A program made the translations under genes and the position numbers. A stretch of DNA of 48,591 nt from positions 1 through 48,591 of the forward strand of contig JAFDYS010000007.1 in NCBI GenBank assembly GCA_018267315.1, read 5' to 3'. Position 1 is the first letter of the stretch. Every line of letters starts with the position of its first letter. The notes below the pieces were generated by a model. The model saw only the letters and a program-made list of their open reading frames with translations, had not been told where the DNA came from and ran no database searches. The stretch is from Bacteroidota bacterium (GTDB lineage Bacteria > Bacteroidota > Bacteroidia > Chitinophagales > UBA10324). Positions 4,986-13,071 of the stretch are shown in pieces.

Positions 4986-7604
4986 CTACTTCTCTTTCCC
5001 CGGCAGCGTAAACCCGATTCTCTTGCGCGTATCCGAATCCTGATCGGCAAGTTTGAATTCCTCCACATCGGCGTAGGTGATGGTGGCCAGCACTTCCGGC
5101 GTGCGCTCTTCCTTCTTCATGGAGGCGAGGCGCAGGTCGCGGTTCTTCACCGCTTCCTCAATCACCTTGCGCACTTCGCGGCCATTGCCGAAGTACTTGC
5201 TGCGGCGGTCGTAGATGAACTGCAGGAATTTCTTCAGATGGTCTTCCGCTTCGGCATCGAGCTTCAAACTCTCATGCTGCACCAGCGAGAGGGCGATCTG
5301 GAAGAGCTCTTCGGGAGAATAATCATCGAACAGGAACGTCTTGTCGAACCGCGACTTCAGTCCCGGGTTCGATTCAAGGAACTGTCTCATGTTATCCGTA
5401 TAACCGGCCACGATCACCACAAACTGCCCGCGCTGATCTTCCATGCGCTTGAGCAGCGTTTCGATCGCTTCATTGCCGAAATCGTTGGGCGAGCCGGAGC
5501 TGAGCGAATACGCTTCATCAATAAAAAGGATTCCACCCTTGGCGCGGTCAATCACTTCGGCCGTTTTGATCGCCGTTTGTCCGACGAAGCCCGCCACCAG
5601 TCCCTGCTTGTCCACTTCCACGAGGTGCCCGCGTTCGAGCAATCCGAGCGCTTTGTAGATGCGCGCGATGATGCGCGCCACGGTGGTTTTGCCCGTGCCG
5701 GGGTTGCCCATGAACACGCTGTGCAGCGAGAAGCGGCTCAGCACATCTTTCCCTTCTTCGCGGTAGAAGCGAACGAGCTTCACCATCTCGCTGATCTCCG
5801 CTTTAATGTTGTTCATGCCGACCAGCGCATGCAGTTCATTCAGCGCTTCCTTGAGCAGGAACTCATCCACCGGAATGTCGGGCAACGTCTTTTCTTTTGA
5901 AACAAAAATCTTTTTGAAGTCCTGCGGCTCAATCAGCGTGAAGCTCTCGGCGCTGAGCGATTTAGGGTCCTGATGTTTCATGATGCGCAGACCCATGTTC
6001 AGCTTCGCTTCATCCATCCATCCGTTCACGAGGCGCGCATTGCCGAACGTGCGGTCGCGGTTGCGGTATGCTTCCACAAGTTTTTCATATAGAAATTTCC
6101 TCGCATCATCAGCCAGTGAGAGATGCCGCTCGTTGGCCGCATACTGAGCGATCTGATCGAGTTCCTGCGGCAGGTAATCGGGAAATTCAAAGTACTGGTT
6201 GAACCGTGACTTCAGCCCGGGGTTGCTGTCGAGGAAGGTGGCCATCTCTTCCGGATAGCCGGCCACAATCACGGCCAAATCTCCTTTGCCATCGCTCATT
6301 TCCTTCATGAGAATTTCAATCACCTCGCGTCCGAAATCTTTCGAATCATCTGACTTGCGGGCCAGTGAATACGCTTCATCAATGAACAGCACGCCGCCGC
6401 GGGCGCGGTTGATCACTTCTTTGGTCTTCGGCGCGGTTTGCCCGATGTATTCGGCCACAAGATCGGCGCGGTCCACCTCCACCAGGTGACCCTTGCTGAG
6501 CAATCCCATTCGCGCGTAGATGCGACTGAGCAGTCGCGCCACCGTGGTCTTGCCCGTGCCGGGGTTTCCGGTAAACACCGCATGTAAAGCAATCTTCTCT
6601 GTCTCGGCAATTCCCTTCTCCATCCGCAGCTTCTGAAACTCGAGATACTGCAGGTACTCGTGAATTTTCTGTTTGATGGATGTGAGCCCGATCAGTTCAT
6701 CGAGTTTCTGCACGGCCTGCTCCAGTGTTTCGGTATTCTCAGCGGCCGGCTGATGCTGCGCCGCCGGCGTTTGATACGGCGGACGGTTGAGCACATGCAC
6801 TTCGCCTTCTTCAAACTCTGTCCCCACGGTGAATGGCACCACGGCGATGAGCTGATCCATGAACACGATCTCAAGGGTGAAGTTGTCAGTGTACCAGGTG
6901 CCTTTGGAGTCAGAACCCCAGCCGGTGGTGATGGTGTAAAACCCGTTGGCATCGGGGTTGAAGAAGAAGAACTCGAGGCACTGCCCTTTCAGCTGCCGCG
7001 CATCATTGTAGAAATCGAAAAACAATTCGCAGGGCCAATTGGTCTCCGGCAACAGGTTCTGCATAGTGAGTTCCACCCACACGAAGCGCGTGTCATCTTT
7101 ATTGAACTTGCTGAAGTAACGCCGCTCGGCCGGTGGCATCCCGCTGTTGGGTCCTTCATAAAGCCGGACCGAATGAATATTGAAATACGGGTTGGCATCT
7201 GCCGTCACCTTGCCGCCCGCTGTTACATAAAATGTTTTGCTGGCCACCTTCACTCCGTCAATCCATGCATCCCAATAGTATTGGCCTTTCTTCCAAAACG
7301 CGCCGGGGGTGGGATTGCCCCATCCTTCGCGGATGTAAACAATGTTTTCGTCCGTCTTCACCGCGCGGTCCACTTTTAAATCGCAGATCTCGCGCCCGGC
7401 GCTGCTGTATGCTTTCAGCTCCACTTTGATGTTCCACTCTTCTTCATCAAATTGCTTGTTGAACAGAGACAGTTCGGCATACACATAGGTCGTGTCGGCT
7501 TCTTCGAGCACCGTTTGATACTTGCGCTTGCTTTCGGCAAGCGGATCAGCGGGGCCGAACACTTTCAGGTCACGAAGCTTGTAGTTGGTTTGTCCCTTGG
7601 CCAT
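4986..7604 (-). CDS. Tandem AAA+ ATPase with duplicated beta-rich N-terminus
   Basis: The 872-residue protein has two CbbX/SpoVK-like AAA+ domains. Domain 1 (about 300-545) has Walker A GNPGTGKTT near 346 and Walker B VLFIDEAYSL near 405. Domain 2 (about 585-850) has GNPGTGKTT near 633 and ILFIDEAYSL near 692. Both keep the AGY and NPGLKSRF segments, so both look active. Residues about 10-265 form two similar beta-rich modules, each with a YVYAEL/FVWVEL start and a GWG turn. The substrate is unknown; remodelling of a protein partner is the family's usual role. The ATG at 7604 is preferred to 7613, because a -7-like box (TTTATTTG, 7611-7618) overlaps the upstream start. No neighbouring gene explains its target. 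Confidence 0.85.
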   Translation of the reverse strand: MAKGQTNYKLRDLKVFGPADPLAESKRKYQTVLEEADTTYVYAELSLFNKQFDEEEWNIKVELKAYSSAGREICDLKVDRAVKTDENIVYIREGWGNPTPGAFWKKGQYYWDAWIDGVKVASKTFYVTAGGKVTADANPYFNIHSVRLYEGPNSGMPPAERRYFSKFNKDDTRFVWVELTMQNLLPETNWPCELFFDFYNDARQLKGQCLEFFFFNPDANGFYTITTGWGSDSKGTWYTDNFTLEIVFMDQLIAVVPFTVGTEFEEGEVHVLNRPPYQTPAAQHQPAAENTETLEQAVQKLDELIGLTSIKQKIHEYLQYLEFQKLRMEKGIAETEKIALHAVFTGNPGTGKTTVARLLSRIYARMGLLSKGHLVEVDRADLVAEYIGQTAPKTKEVINRARGGVLFIDEAYSLARKSDDSKDFGREVIEILMKEMSDGKGDLAVIVAGYPEEMATFLDSNPGLKSRFNQYFEFPDYLPQELDQIAQYAANERHLSLADDARKFLYEKLVEAYRNRDRTFGNARLVNGWMDEAKLNMGLRIMKHQDPKSLSAESFTLIEPQDFKKIFVSKEKTLPDIPVDEFLLKEALNELHALVGMNNIKAEISEMVKLVRFYREEGKDVLSRFSLHSVFMGNPGTGKTTVARIIARIYKALGLLERGHLVEVDKQGLVAGFVGQTAIKTAEVIDRAKGGILFIDEAYSLSSGSPNDFGNEAIETLLKRMEDQRGQFVVIVAGYTDNMRQFLESNPGLKSRFDKTFLFDDYSPEELFQIALSLVQHESLKLDAEAEDHLKKFLQFIYDRRSKYFGNGREVRKVIEEAVKNRDLRLASMKKEERTPEVLATITYADVEEFKLADQDSDTRKRIGFTLPGKEK

Positions 7605-7690
7605 ACACAGCAAATAAACGAAGAAAGACGCCTGCTAAGTTCAGCAATTATGAGTGAAAAAAATATGACATCATACCGTCGCAGAAGAGG

Positions 7691-8413
7691 TCATTGGTTT
7701 GTTTGCGAAACCGCATGGATCTGTTTCAACAGCAATGACTGTATTTCCTTCACCTCTCTCATAATCATAAAGTGCTTGCCGCCGTGAATAATAAAGTCGG
7801 GTTTGATCCGGCGGATCGGAAACACGATATCGCGGTCGCCGTGAATGTGTACGAGGCCATTTGGCGAAATGTTTTGATCCCACCGGATCACCTGATCAAT
7901 GCCCCATTTAATGATGCGCGTGTCGGCATCACGTACCAGTTCCCTGAAAAGTTTTTTTTCTGACGGAGATTTTTTAGCCACCAGTCCGCTTACCATCACT
8001 CCAAAGTCTTTGATCAGCCCGGCGGGAAGGATCCGGTGAACCGGAATCCGTCGCAGCCATGAAAAGTAACGCGGCTTCTCGCGCCGGTGCTTGATGCTGG
8101 AAACGATGATGATTTTATTCGGGGGAAGAAAACGGGCGATTTCCTGTGCCACAATGCCGCCGAATGAAACACCGATGTAAATCCGCTCCTTGCTTTCATC
8201 AATTGCCGCGGCCATTCTTTTGCAGTAATGTTCCAGCGTTTCGTTTTTTTCAGGAACCAGGAATGAAATCACCTTCCCTTCATAAGGCGAAAAATCATAA
8301 GCCCTGAAAAGTTTTTCACTGGCACCCAGCCCCGGGAAAAGGTAAATCAATCGGTAGCGGTTTGCTGTAAAGTTAGTGGCACTGCACGGGCAATCCCCCC
8401 TATAAACTGACAT
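7691..8413 (-). CDS. Alpha/beta hydrolase
   Basis: A 240-residue alpha/beta hydrolase. YLFPGLGASEKLF gives the oxyanion-hole strand. GVSFGG carries the nucleophile Ser83. GDRDIVFP supplies the acid around Asp193/195, and GGKHFMI the histidine at 214. The triad is therefore complete. There is no lipoprotein or signal sequence, so it is probably cytoplasmic. The substrate is unknown. The N-terminal 15 residues (SVYRGDCPCSATNF) are atypical, so the true start may be downstream of 8413. The gene is divergent from the acylphosphatase gene. Confidence 0.82.
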   Translation of the reverse strand: MSVYRGDCPCSATNFTANRYRLIYLFPGLGASEKLFRAYDFSPYEGKVISFLVPEKNETLEHYCKRMAAAIDESKERIYIGVSFGGIVAQEIARFLPPNKIIIVSSIKHRREKPRYFSWLRRIPVHRILPAGLIKDFGVMVSGLVAKKSPSEKKLFRELVRDADTRIIKWGIDQVIRWDQNISPNGLVHIHGDRDIVFPIRRIKPDFIIHGGKHFMIMREVKEIQSLLLKQIHAVSQTNQ

Positions 8414-8447
8414 ATAAAATTGTATCTTGGTCTTGATTTGTTTCAGG

Positions 8448-8735
8448 ATGGGAAGAAAACACTATATCATACGTGTGCACGGCCGGGTGCAGGGTGTGTT
8501 TTACCGGGCCAGCGCCCGCTCACATGCTTTGGCTCTCGATCTCAAAGGATTTGCACAGAATCAGCATGATGGTTCCGTTTACATCGAAGCCGAAGGAGAT
8601 GAAGAAAACCTGAAGCAATTTGTGGAGTGGTGCCGTCGCGGCCCCGATCGTGCTGAAGTGACGGAAGTGCTGGTGGAAGAAGTGCCGCTCAATCACTTTT
8701 CCTCTTTCGAAGTGAACCGCGGTAAATATCACTGA
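8448..8735 (+). CDS. acyP: Acylphosphatase
   Basis: Acylphosphatase hydrolyses the carboxyl-phosphate bond of acyl phosphates. The 95-residue protein opens with IIRVHGRVQGVFYRASA, containing the catalytic Arg20. It continues with GFAQNQHDGSVYIEAEG, containing the catalytic Asn38. These are the two invariant residues of the family. An in-frame ATG at 8427 would add MVLICFR, which is not part of the family, so 8448 is preferred. It is convergent with the RsmI-like gene, with 5 bp between the two stops. Confidence 0.92.
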   Translation: MGRKHYIIRVHGRVQGVFYRASARSHALALDLKGFAQNQHDGSVYIEAEGDEENLKQFVEWCRRGPDRAEVTEVLVEEVPLNHFSSFEVNRGKYH

Positions 8736-8740
8736 TCCGC

Positions 8741-9478
8741 TCACCGGGCCAGCATCACAAAAATCACCGGCTTCTTTTTGAGATCGGGAATATTTTTTTT
8801 CCAGGACGCCACGGCCTGCGTGAAAATGAATTCATCCGGCAATGAAATATTGCAAGCGATGCATAACCGGGTGGCCGGTTTGAGTGTTTCGAGCAAATCT
8901 TTCATTAAGGCCTCATTGCGGTAAGGCGTTTCCATGAAGATCTGCGTTTGATTTTTTTGCGAAGACTCTTCTTCCAGTTGCCTGATCTTTTTCTTTCGCT
9001 CATGCGACTGCACCGGCAGGTAACCATGAAAAGCAAACTGCTGTCCGTTCATACCGCTTGCCATGAGTGCCATGAGGATCGAAGACGGCCCGATCAATGG
9101 AACCACCCTCACACCATTCGCATGCGCCCAGCGAACTACCGCGGCGCCGGGATCAGCCACGCCCGGAGCGCCGGCTTCTGAAATGACCCCGGCATTCAAG
9201 CCACCCTTCAGCAGCCGCAATAATTCTTCGTCCGGTGAAAAGGAATCATCAGTTTCGGCTTTGATCATCTTCACTTCATCAAAATTCCTTTTATATCCGA
9301 TGCTGCGCAGAAACCTTCGCGCCGAACGTTCATTCTCCACGATGAAATAATCAATGGCGAAAATTTTTTTCTTCGTTGACGGAGGAAAAAAATCTTCACT
9401 TCCTTCGCCGAGCGAGGAGGGAATGAGATAAATGCTTCCTTTGTTTCGTTCTTCGTCCAATGCTTCTTCAAAATTCAT
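8741..9478 (-). CDS. SAM-dependent methyltransferase, RsmI-like tetrapyrrole-methylase fold
   Basis: A 245-residue member of the tetrapyrrole methylase superfamily, closest in pattern to RsmI, which 2'-O-methylates C1402 of 16S rRNA. Landmarks are GVISEAGAPGVADPGAAVVRWAH, VVPLIGPSSILMALMASG and IFMETPYRNEALMKDLLETL. The N-terminus (YLIPSSLGEGSEDFFPP) differs from true RsmI, which begins YVVATPIGNL. This fits the Bacteroidota paralogue usually named only SAM-dependent methyltransferase. The rRNA target is therefore inferred, not shown. It is divergent from the glycosylase gene 30 bp away. Confidence 0.85.
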   Translation of the reverse strand: MNFEEALDEERNKGSIYLIPSSLGEGSEDFFPPSTKKKIFAIDYFIVENERSARRFLRSIGYKRNFDEVKMIKAETDDSFSPDEELLRLLKGGLNAGVISEAGAPGVADPGAAVVRWAHANGVRVVPLIGPSSILMALMASGMNGQQFAFHGYLPVQSHERKKKIRQLEEESSQKNQTQIFMETPYRNEALMKDLLETLKPATRLCIACNISLPDEFIFTQAVASWKKNIPDLKKKPVIFVMLAR

Positions 9479-9508
9479 TGGTAAAATAGCAACGCCGATT
9501 CAAATGCC

Positions 9509-10147
9509 ATGTCCAAACTACCGCGATCTTTTTACATGCGTGATGATGTGTTGCAAATCACGCGTGAACTGCTCGGTAAATTCCTCGTGACTAGATTCCG
9601 TGACGTGATTACGTCCGGAATGATCACGGAAGCCGAAGCGTACGCCGGCGTGATTGACAGCGCTTCGCATGCGCACAAGGGACGAAGAACAAACCGAACG
9701 GAAATCATGTATGCCACGGGCGGCACAGCTTATGTTTATCTCTGCTACGGCGTGCATCACCTGTTTAATGTGGTGACGAATGAAAAAGATATTCCGCATG
9801 CCATTCTCATCCGCGGACTGGAGCCGGTGGAAGGAATTGAAACGATGCTGAGGAGAAGAAAAATGAAATCACTCAGCCCTTCACTCACTTCCGGGCCGGG
9901 TTCCCTTTCAAAAGCGCTCGATATTCAGGTGAAGCACACCGGCACGGATTTGCTCGGAGATAAGATATGGATTGAAGACCGCGGCGTGAAAATTCCTTCA
10001 TCAAAGATTGTGAGGACGAAACGCATCGGCGTGGAGTATGCCGGTGAACATGCGCATCTCCCCTACCGGTTTATCATCAAGGGAAATAAGTGGATCACGA
10101 AGTCGCCGTTCAATAAATCAGAATCAGGCAATTTAAAAACTCGATGA
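9509..10147 (+). CDS. mpg: DNA-3-methyladenine glycosylase (AAG/MPG family)
   Basis: This base-excision repair enzyme removes alkylated purines such as 3-methyladenine. The 212-residue protein shows the family path: LLGKFLVTRF, then GMITEAEAYAG with the catalytic glutamate, HAHKGRRTNRTEIMYATGGTAYVYLCYGVHHLFNVVTN, and ILIRGLEPVEG. The length is normal for the bacterial enzyme. Its 3' end overlaps the convergent ABM gene by 15 bp. Nothing suggests damage. Confidence 0.93.
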   Translation: MSKLPRSFYMRDDVLQITRELLGKFLVTRFRDVITSGMITEAEAYAGVIDSASHAHKGRRTNRTEIMYATGGTAYVYLCYGVHHLFNVVTNEKDIPHAILIRGLEPVEGIETMLRRRKMKSLSPSLTSGPGSLSKALDIQVKHTGTDLLGDKIWIEDRGVKIPSSKIVRTKRIGVEYAGEHAHLPYRFIIKGNKWITKSPFNKSESGNLKTR

Positions 10148-10441
10148 CTCGGCCCGCTCAATGAGCCGAACGCTCCACGCTTCGGCTTTGGCGGCAAAAA
10201 GTTTTTTCGAACGGTCCCAGGTTAGTTTGAAAAATTCGGAGAAGCGGTAGTGATTGAGGTAATGCTCGTCTTCCCAGATGCTGTAGGTGAAAAAGATATT
10301 GGGTGAAGCGATATCCTGCAACAGTTCCACGCGGTGACAGCCGTCGAAGCCGGCAATGGTTTCTTTCACATCGGCGAATACCTGCATAAAGTCTTCAATC
10401 TTGTCGGGCTGCAGCGTGAGTTTTACCAATCGGGTGATCAT
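10133..10441 (-). CDS. Antibiotic biosynthesis monooxygenase (ABM) domain protein
   Basis: A 102-residue ferredoxin-like ABM protein: MITRLVKLTLQPDKIEDFMQVF, then GCHRVELLQD, FFTYSIWEDEHYLNHYRFSEFF. The family includes quinol monooxygenases (YgiN) and heme-degrading enzymes. Key residues do not decide between them here. The open frame runs back to 10525, but the domain starts exactly at the ATG at 10441, so I use that. It overlaps mpg tail to tail. Confidence 0.82.
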   Translation of the reverse strand: MITRLVKLTLQPDKIEDFMQVFADVKETIAGFDGCHRVELLQDIASPNIFFTYSIWEDEHYLNHYRFSEFFKLTWDRSKKLFAAKAEAWSVRLIERAESSSF

Positions 10442-10568
10442 CTTGAATGTTTGTGTTTTCCGAAAATAAAAAATATGAGCGGGCCCCGGAATGATTTTAT
10501 CGCTTCCGCTATTCTTTTGTTTCAAATCCCATTAATTTTGAAGCAATACTTAAACACTTCTTCTCACC

Positions 10569-10931
10569 ATGGCAAATGAACTTACCGGAAGGATTTACGC
10601 CATCCTCCCGTCGCAGTCAGGACAAGGACAAAACGGCAACTGGATCAAACAGCAGTTTGTGATTGAAACGGCCGGCGACCGCTTCCCCAAAAAAATCTGT
10701 TTCGTGGCCTGGAACGACCGCGCTGAAATGATCTCGCGCATGAAAGAAGGTGATGAAGTAAAAGTTTCCTTCGACCTCGAATCGCGCGAATACAACGGCC
10801 GATGGTACACCGATGCCAAGGCCTGGAAAATTGAATCGGTGAATGCCGGGGCCATGGAATCACCCAAGGCCGCTTCCGTTGGGTCCGTGGACGACATGCC
10901 GCCACCACCGGCTGATGACTTGCCGTTCTGA
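10569..10931 (+). CDS. DUF3127 family protein with SSB-like acidic tail
   Basis: The 120-residue protein fits DUF3127, a Bacteroidota family. It has an OB-like run of strands: ELTGRIYAILPSQSG, WIKQQFVIETAG, KICFVAWNDRAEMISRMKEGDEVKVSFDLESREYNGRWYTDAKAWKIE. It ends in a disordered tail, DDMPPPPADDLPF. The last residues look like the protein-interaction tip of single-stranded DNA-binding protein (DDDIPF). That suggests, but does not show, a role with DNA-maintenance partners. Its stop abuts that of the convergent HTH gene (10931/10932). Confidence 0.82.
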   Translation: MANELTGRIYAILPSQSGQGQNGNWIKQQFVIETAGDRFPKKICFVAWNDRAEMISRMKEGDEVKVSFDLESREYNGRWYTDAKAWKIESVNAGAMESPKAASVGSVDDMPPPPADDLPF

Positions 10932-11942
10932 TCAACTGCTTTGAATCCTCGTTTTCAGTGCGGCAATCTTTGAATAAATCTTGTTGAAGAATTTGTTGCG
11001 CTCCTTTTCCGCAGCGCCGCTGATGAGCACCGAACGGCTGATCTGTTTCTTCAGAAAATTTTCCGTTTCCCTGCAGAAGCCCGGATGCTGGGTGTACAGA
11101 TAATCCATGGCATTGTAGCCGATCATTGAGATGGCAAACTTATCGGTCTGCACGAAAATGGCGTTGTCCATTACCGCAATGTCGTTGAAGTAAAGAGCAT
11201 ACGGCACATCAGGATGAACCAGCTTGCCATCAAACCACATCAGTTCTGTTTCGGCCTGCTTCTGCACACCGCGGATGATTTGCTCGAGTGCATCACATAC
11301 CCTCACCGCTACTTCACTGCTTTGCATCCAGCCCGCTTCGTGGAAATACTCGATCTGCCTCAGCGCCACATTCACAGTGTCTTCACTCCATAGTTCTGTA
11401 AACGGTATCTGGAAATAGTATTTCGCGATGGCGCGCGACTTTTTGATGAGGTCTTCCGGCACGAGACCAAAGTTGAATTTCTCATCCTGAATAAGGGTGT
11501 TGCCGCGAACCGTGCGAAGCCAGTAGTAGAGTTTGAACTCGGCAAACTCCGGAACCTGAAAGTAGGAGAAGGTAGGGATGTCTTTGGCAGCATAAATTCC
11601 TTTCTTCTCCCTCATAGCCGCAATGGCGCCGAAACGCTCGGCCGTTTTTTGCAGGTAAGTAAAGAAGTCTTCGGGTTTTTCACGGAAGGTGGAGCGGCCA
11701 AACATCACCATATCGGACTTGGTGGAGGTGAACTCATCAAGGCCGATCCCGAAATGACCGGCCAGTTTGATCGCTTCTTCGAGGGTAATGGCTGTTTCGC
11801 CGCGCAGGCGGCGGTAAGCGCTGTCATTACTCAGCTCAAGCACTTCGGCTATTTCATCTACAAATGAAATGGCCGGATTTGCTTTTTGCTTCAGACGATC
11901 GAAGAAAACTTCCTGGACACTGTGCCTCGTGGTGTTTTGCAT
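10932..11942 (-). CDS. HTH domain protein of unknown function
   Basis: A 336-residue protein. Residues about 5-60 form an XRE/BetR-like helix-turn-helix: FFDRLKQKANPAISFVDEIAEVLELSNDSAYRRLRGETAITLEEAIKLA. The remaining ~270 residues are mostly helical and soluble, with no enzymatic motif I recognise. This layout is common in Bacteroidota as helix-turn-helix domain-containing protein, with no known role. The ATG at 11942 (MQNTTRHSVQEVFF) is chosen over 11993, since the extra 17 residues are not part of the domain. It probably binds DNA; the ligand and targets are unknown. Confidence 0.72.
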   Translation of the reverse strand: MQNTTRHSVQEVFFDRLKQKANPAISFVDEIAEVLELSNDSAYRRLRGETAITLEEAIKLAGHFGIGLDEFTSTKSDMVMFGRSTFREKPEDFFTYLQKTAERFGAIAAMREKKGIYAAKDIPTFSYFQVPEFAEFKLYYWLRTVRGNTLIQDEKFNFGLVPEDLIKKSRAIAKYYFQIPFTELWSEDTVNVALRQIEYFHEAGWMQSSEVAVRVCDALEQIIRGVQKQAETELMWFDGKLVHPDVPYALYFNDIAVMDNAIFVQTDKFAISMIGYNAMDYLYTQHPGFCRETENFLKKQISRSVLISGAAEKERNKFFNKIYSKIAALKTRIQSS

Positions 11943-12122
11943 GTTATCCCAAATGTAGCCGTTGAAGTTTGATTTTTTTAGTACAAAATGCAAAGACCCG
12001 CTCTCTGTTTGGATTAATTATCGGTGTATTTCCGGAGAAAACAATTATTATTAGTCAAGACCGTGCACGATTTGAATATTTGATCGGCACGATGAAAAAG
12101 CTTTGCCAATAATAGTATTGAC

Positions 12123-12187
12123 AGCTCTTCTCTCCCCCATTAAATCCTTTTTCACAAACCGTAGCTTCGTGTAGCACCGCATGATTT
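12123..12187 (-). repeat. Diverged copy of the uvrD 3' end (copy A)
   Basis: Read on the minus strand this encodes QKRKIMRCYTKLRFVKKDL then MGEK. It aligns without gaps to the end of the helicase encoded at 13072-15387 (QKKIMLRYAKLRIVKKDL, MGEN). There is no stop in frame. It is the more diverged of two extra copies and includes sequence corresponding to about 13076-13142. It is not a gene by itself. Confidence 0.75.
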
Positions 12188-12210
12188 TCCTCTTCTGATT
12201 ACAGATCGCT

Positions 12211-12277
12211 GATGACGCAGATGAAACTGATTTATGCAGATAAAATATCTGTAATTATCTGCCCGATCCGCGTCATC
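12211..12277. repeat. Long imperfect palindrome between uvrD-end copies
   Basis: The core CAGATA-AAA-TATCTG (12237-12251) is perfect. Outer arms GATGACGC (12211) and GCGTCATC (12270-12277) also pair. The element separates the two extra uvrD 3'-end copies. It resembles intergenic palindromic repeats seen in many Bacteroidota genomes; that likeness is from memory. Confidence 0.55.
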
Positions 12278-12293
12278 CGTGTTCCATTTTGTT

Positions 12294-12348
12294 TTCAATT
12301 CTCCCCCATCAAATCCTTCTTCACAATCCGCAGCTTAGCATAGCACAG
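12294..12348 (-). repeat. Near-identical copy of the uvrD 3' end (copy B)
   Basis: About 54 bases match the 3' end of the helicase gene (from about 13070) with two mismatches, including the last 15 or so codons and the stop. One mismatch creates an in-frame stop (cttagc for cttcgc), so it is a non-coding remnant. The rest of 12349-12575 shows nothing I recognise. Confidence 0.85.
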
Positions 12349-12575
12349 CTACCCTTTTAGCTAATTAACTATATCAAGCCGGCGCTCCGCTTCCATACAG
12401 GTTCTTTGTCGCCCAATATTCATATGAGTATCGTCATTGGATAATGGAATTATGAGGTTAAATTTTGTATGACCAACTGCTTCTTGCTTCTTAATTATCC
12501 GAACCGCAAGCTTTCAGCATTTGAGAAGAAGGAGAAGAAGATTGAATAATCAACGAACATTAAAATAATTCTGCC

Positions 12576-13061
12576 ATGAAAACAAAAATCTTCCTGCTCG
12601 CAGTTTCTCTGCTGATCTATGGCATCGGATTCAGTCAATCGGGCACCCCACATAAAAAAATCTATTACGCCAGGATCAACAATGGAGATGACTATGGCCC
12701 TAAAAGGATTTTGTACGATGTGACTGATTCAACGGTCTTTTTGCAAGACATCCATAGCCACTCAATCGAGGAAGTTTCATGCAGGGAGATTGAGAAGATT
12801 CAAATTAAAAAAAAGGGAACTACCGGGCTATCAACTGCGATTGGTGCAGTTTCGGGAACTGCTCTTGGCTATGGATTTGGACTTTCGAGCGAGCACGATT
12901 ATCTCAATTCCACTGCTGGTGCAGTGGTGGGCTTGATCAGTGGAACAGCAATCGGACTAACAATGGGAATATCTTTTCATAAATCATTTATTATTAACAA
13001 GGATTGGCAGGTGTTCAAATATTATTCTGTCAATGATCTAAAGCAGCGTTGTCAGCAATAA
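12576..13061 (+). CDS. Secreted or membrane hypothetical protein with glycine-rich segment
   Basis: I do not recognise this 161-residue protein. Residues 1-20 (MKTKIFLLAVSLLIYGIGFS, then QSG) form a typical signal peptide. Residues about 40-80 look like a small beta domain (ILYDVTDSTVFLQDIHSHSIEEVSCREIEKIQIKKKG). Residues about 85-130 are glycine- and alanine-rich with two hydrophobic stretches (GAVSGTALGYGFG, GAVVGLISGTAIGLTMG), like a glycine zipper that could span a membrane. It lies between the true uvrD 3' end and an extra copy of that end. It therefore appears to have been inserted there, and it is more AT-rich than the helicase gene. Confidence 0.65.
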   Translation: MKTKIFLLAVSLLIYGIGFSQSGTPHKKIYYARINNGDDYGPKRILYDVTDSTVFLQDIHSHSIEEVSCREIEKIQIKKKGTTGLSTAIGAVSGTALGYGFGLSSEHDYLNSTAGAVVGLISGTAIGLTMGISFHKSFIINKDWQVFKYYSVNDLKQRCQQ

Positions 13062-13071
13062 GAAAGGTAAT

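Noticed and set aside
5238..7379. Long plus-strand open frames opposite the AAA+ gene (220 and 239 codons)
   Set aside because: They are antisense shadows of a GC-rich coding region. Their products show no domain or plausible composition, while the minus-strand protein has clear paired Walker motifs.
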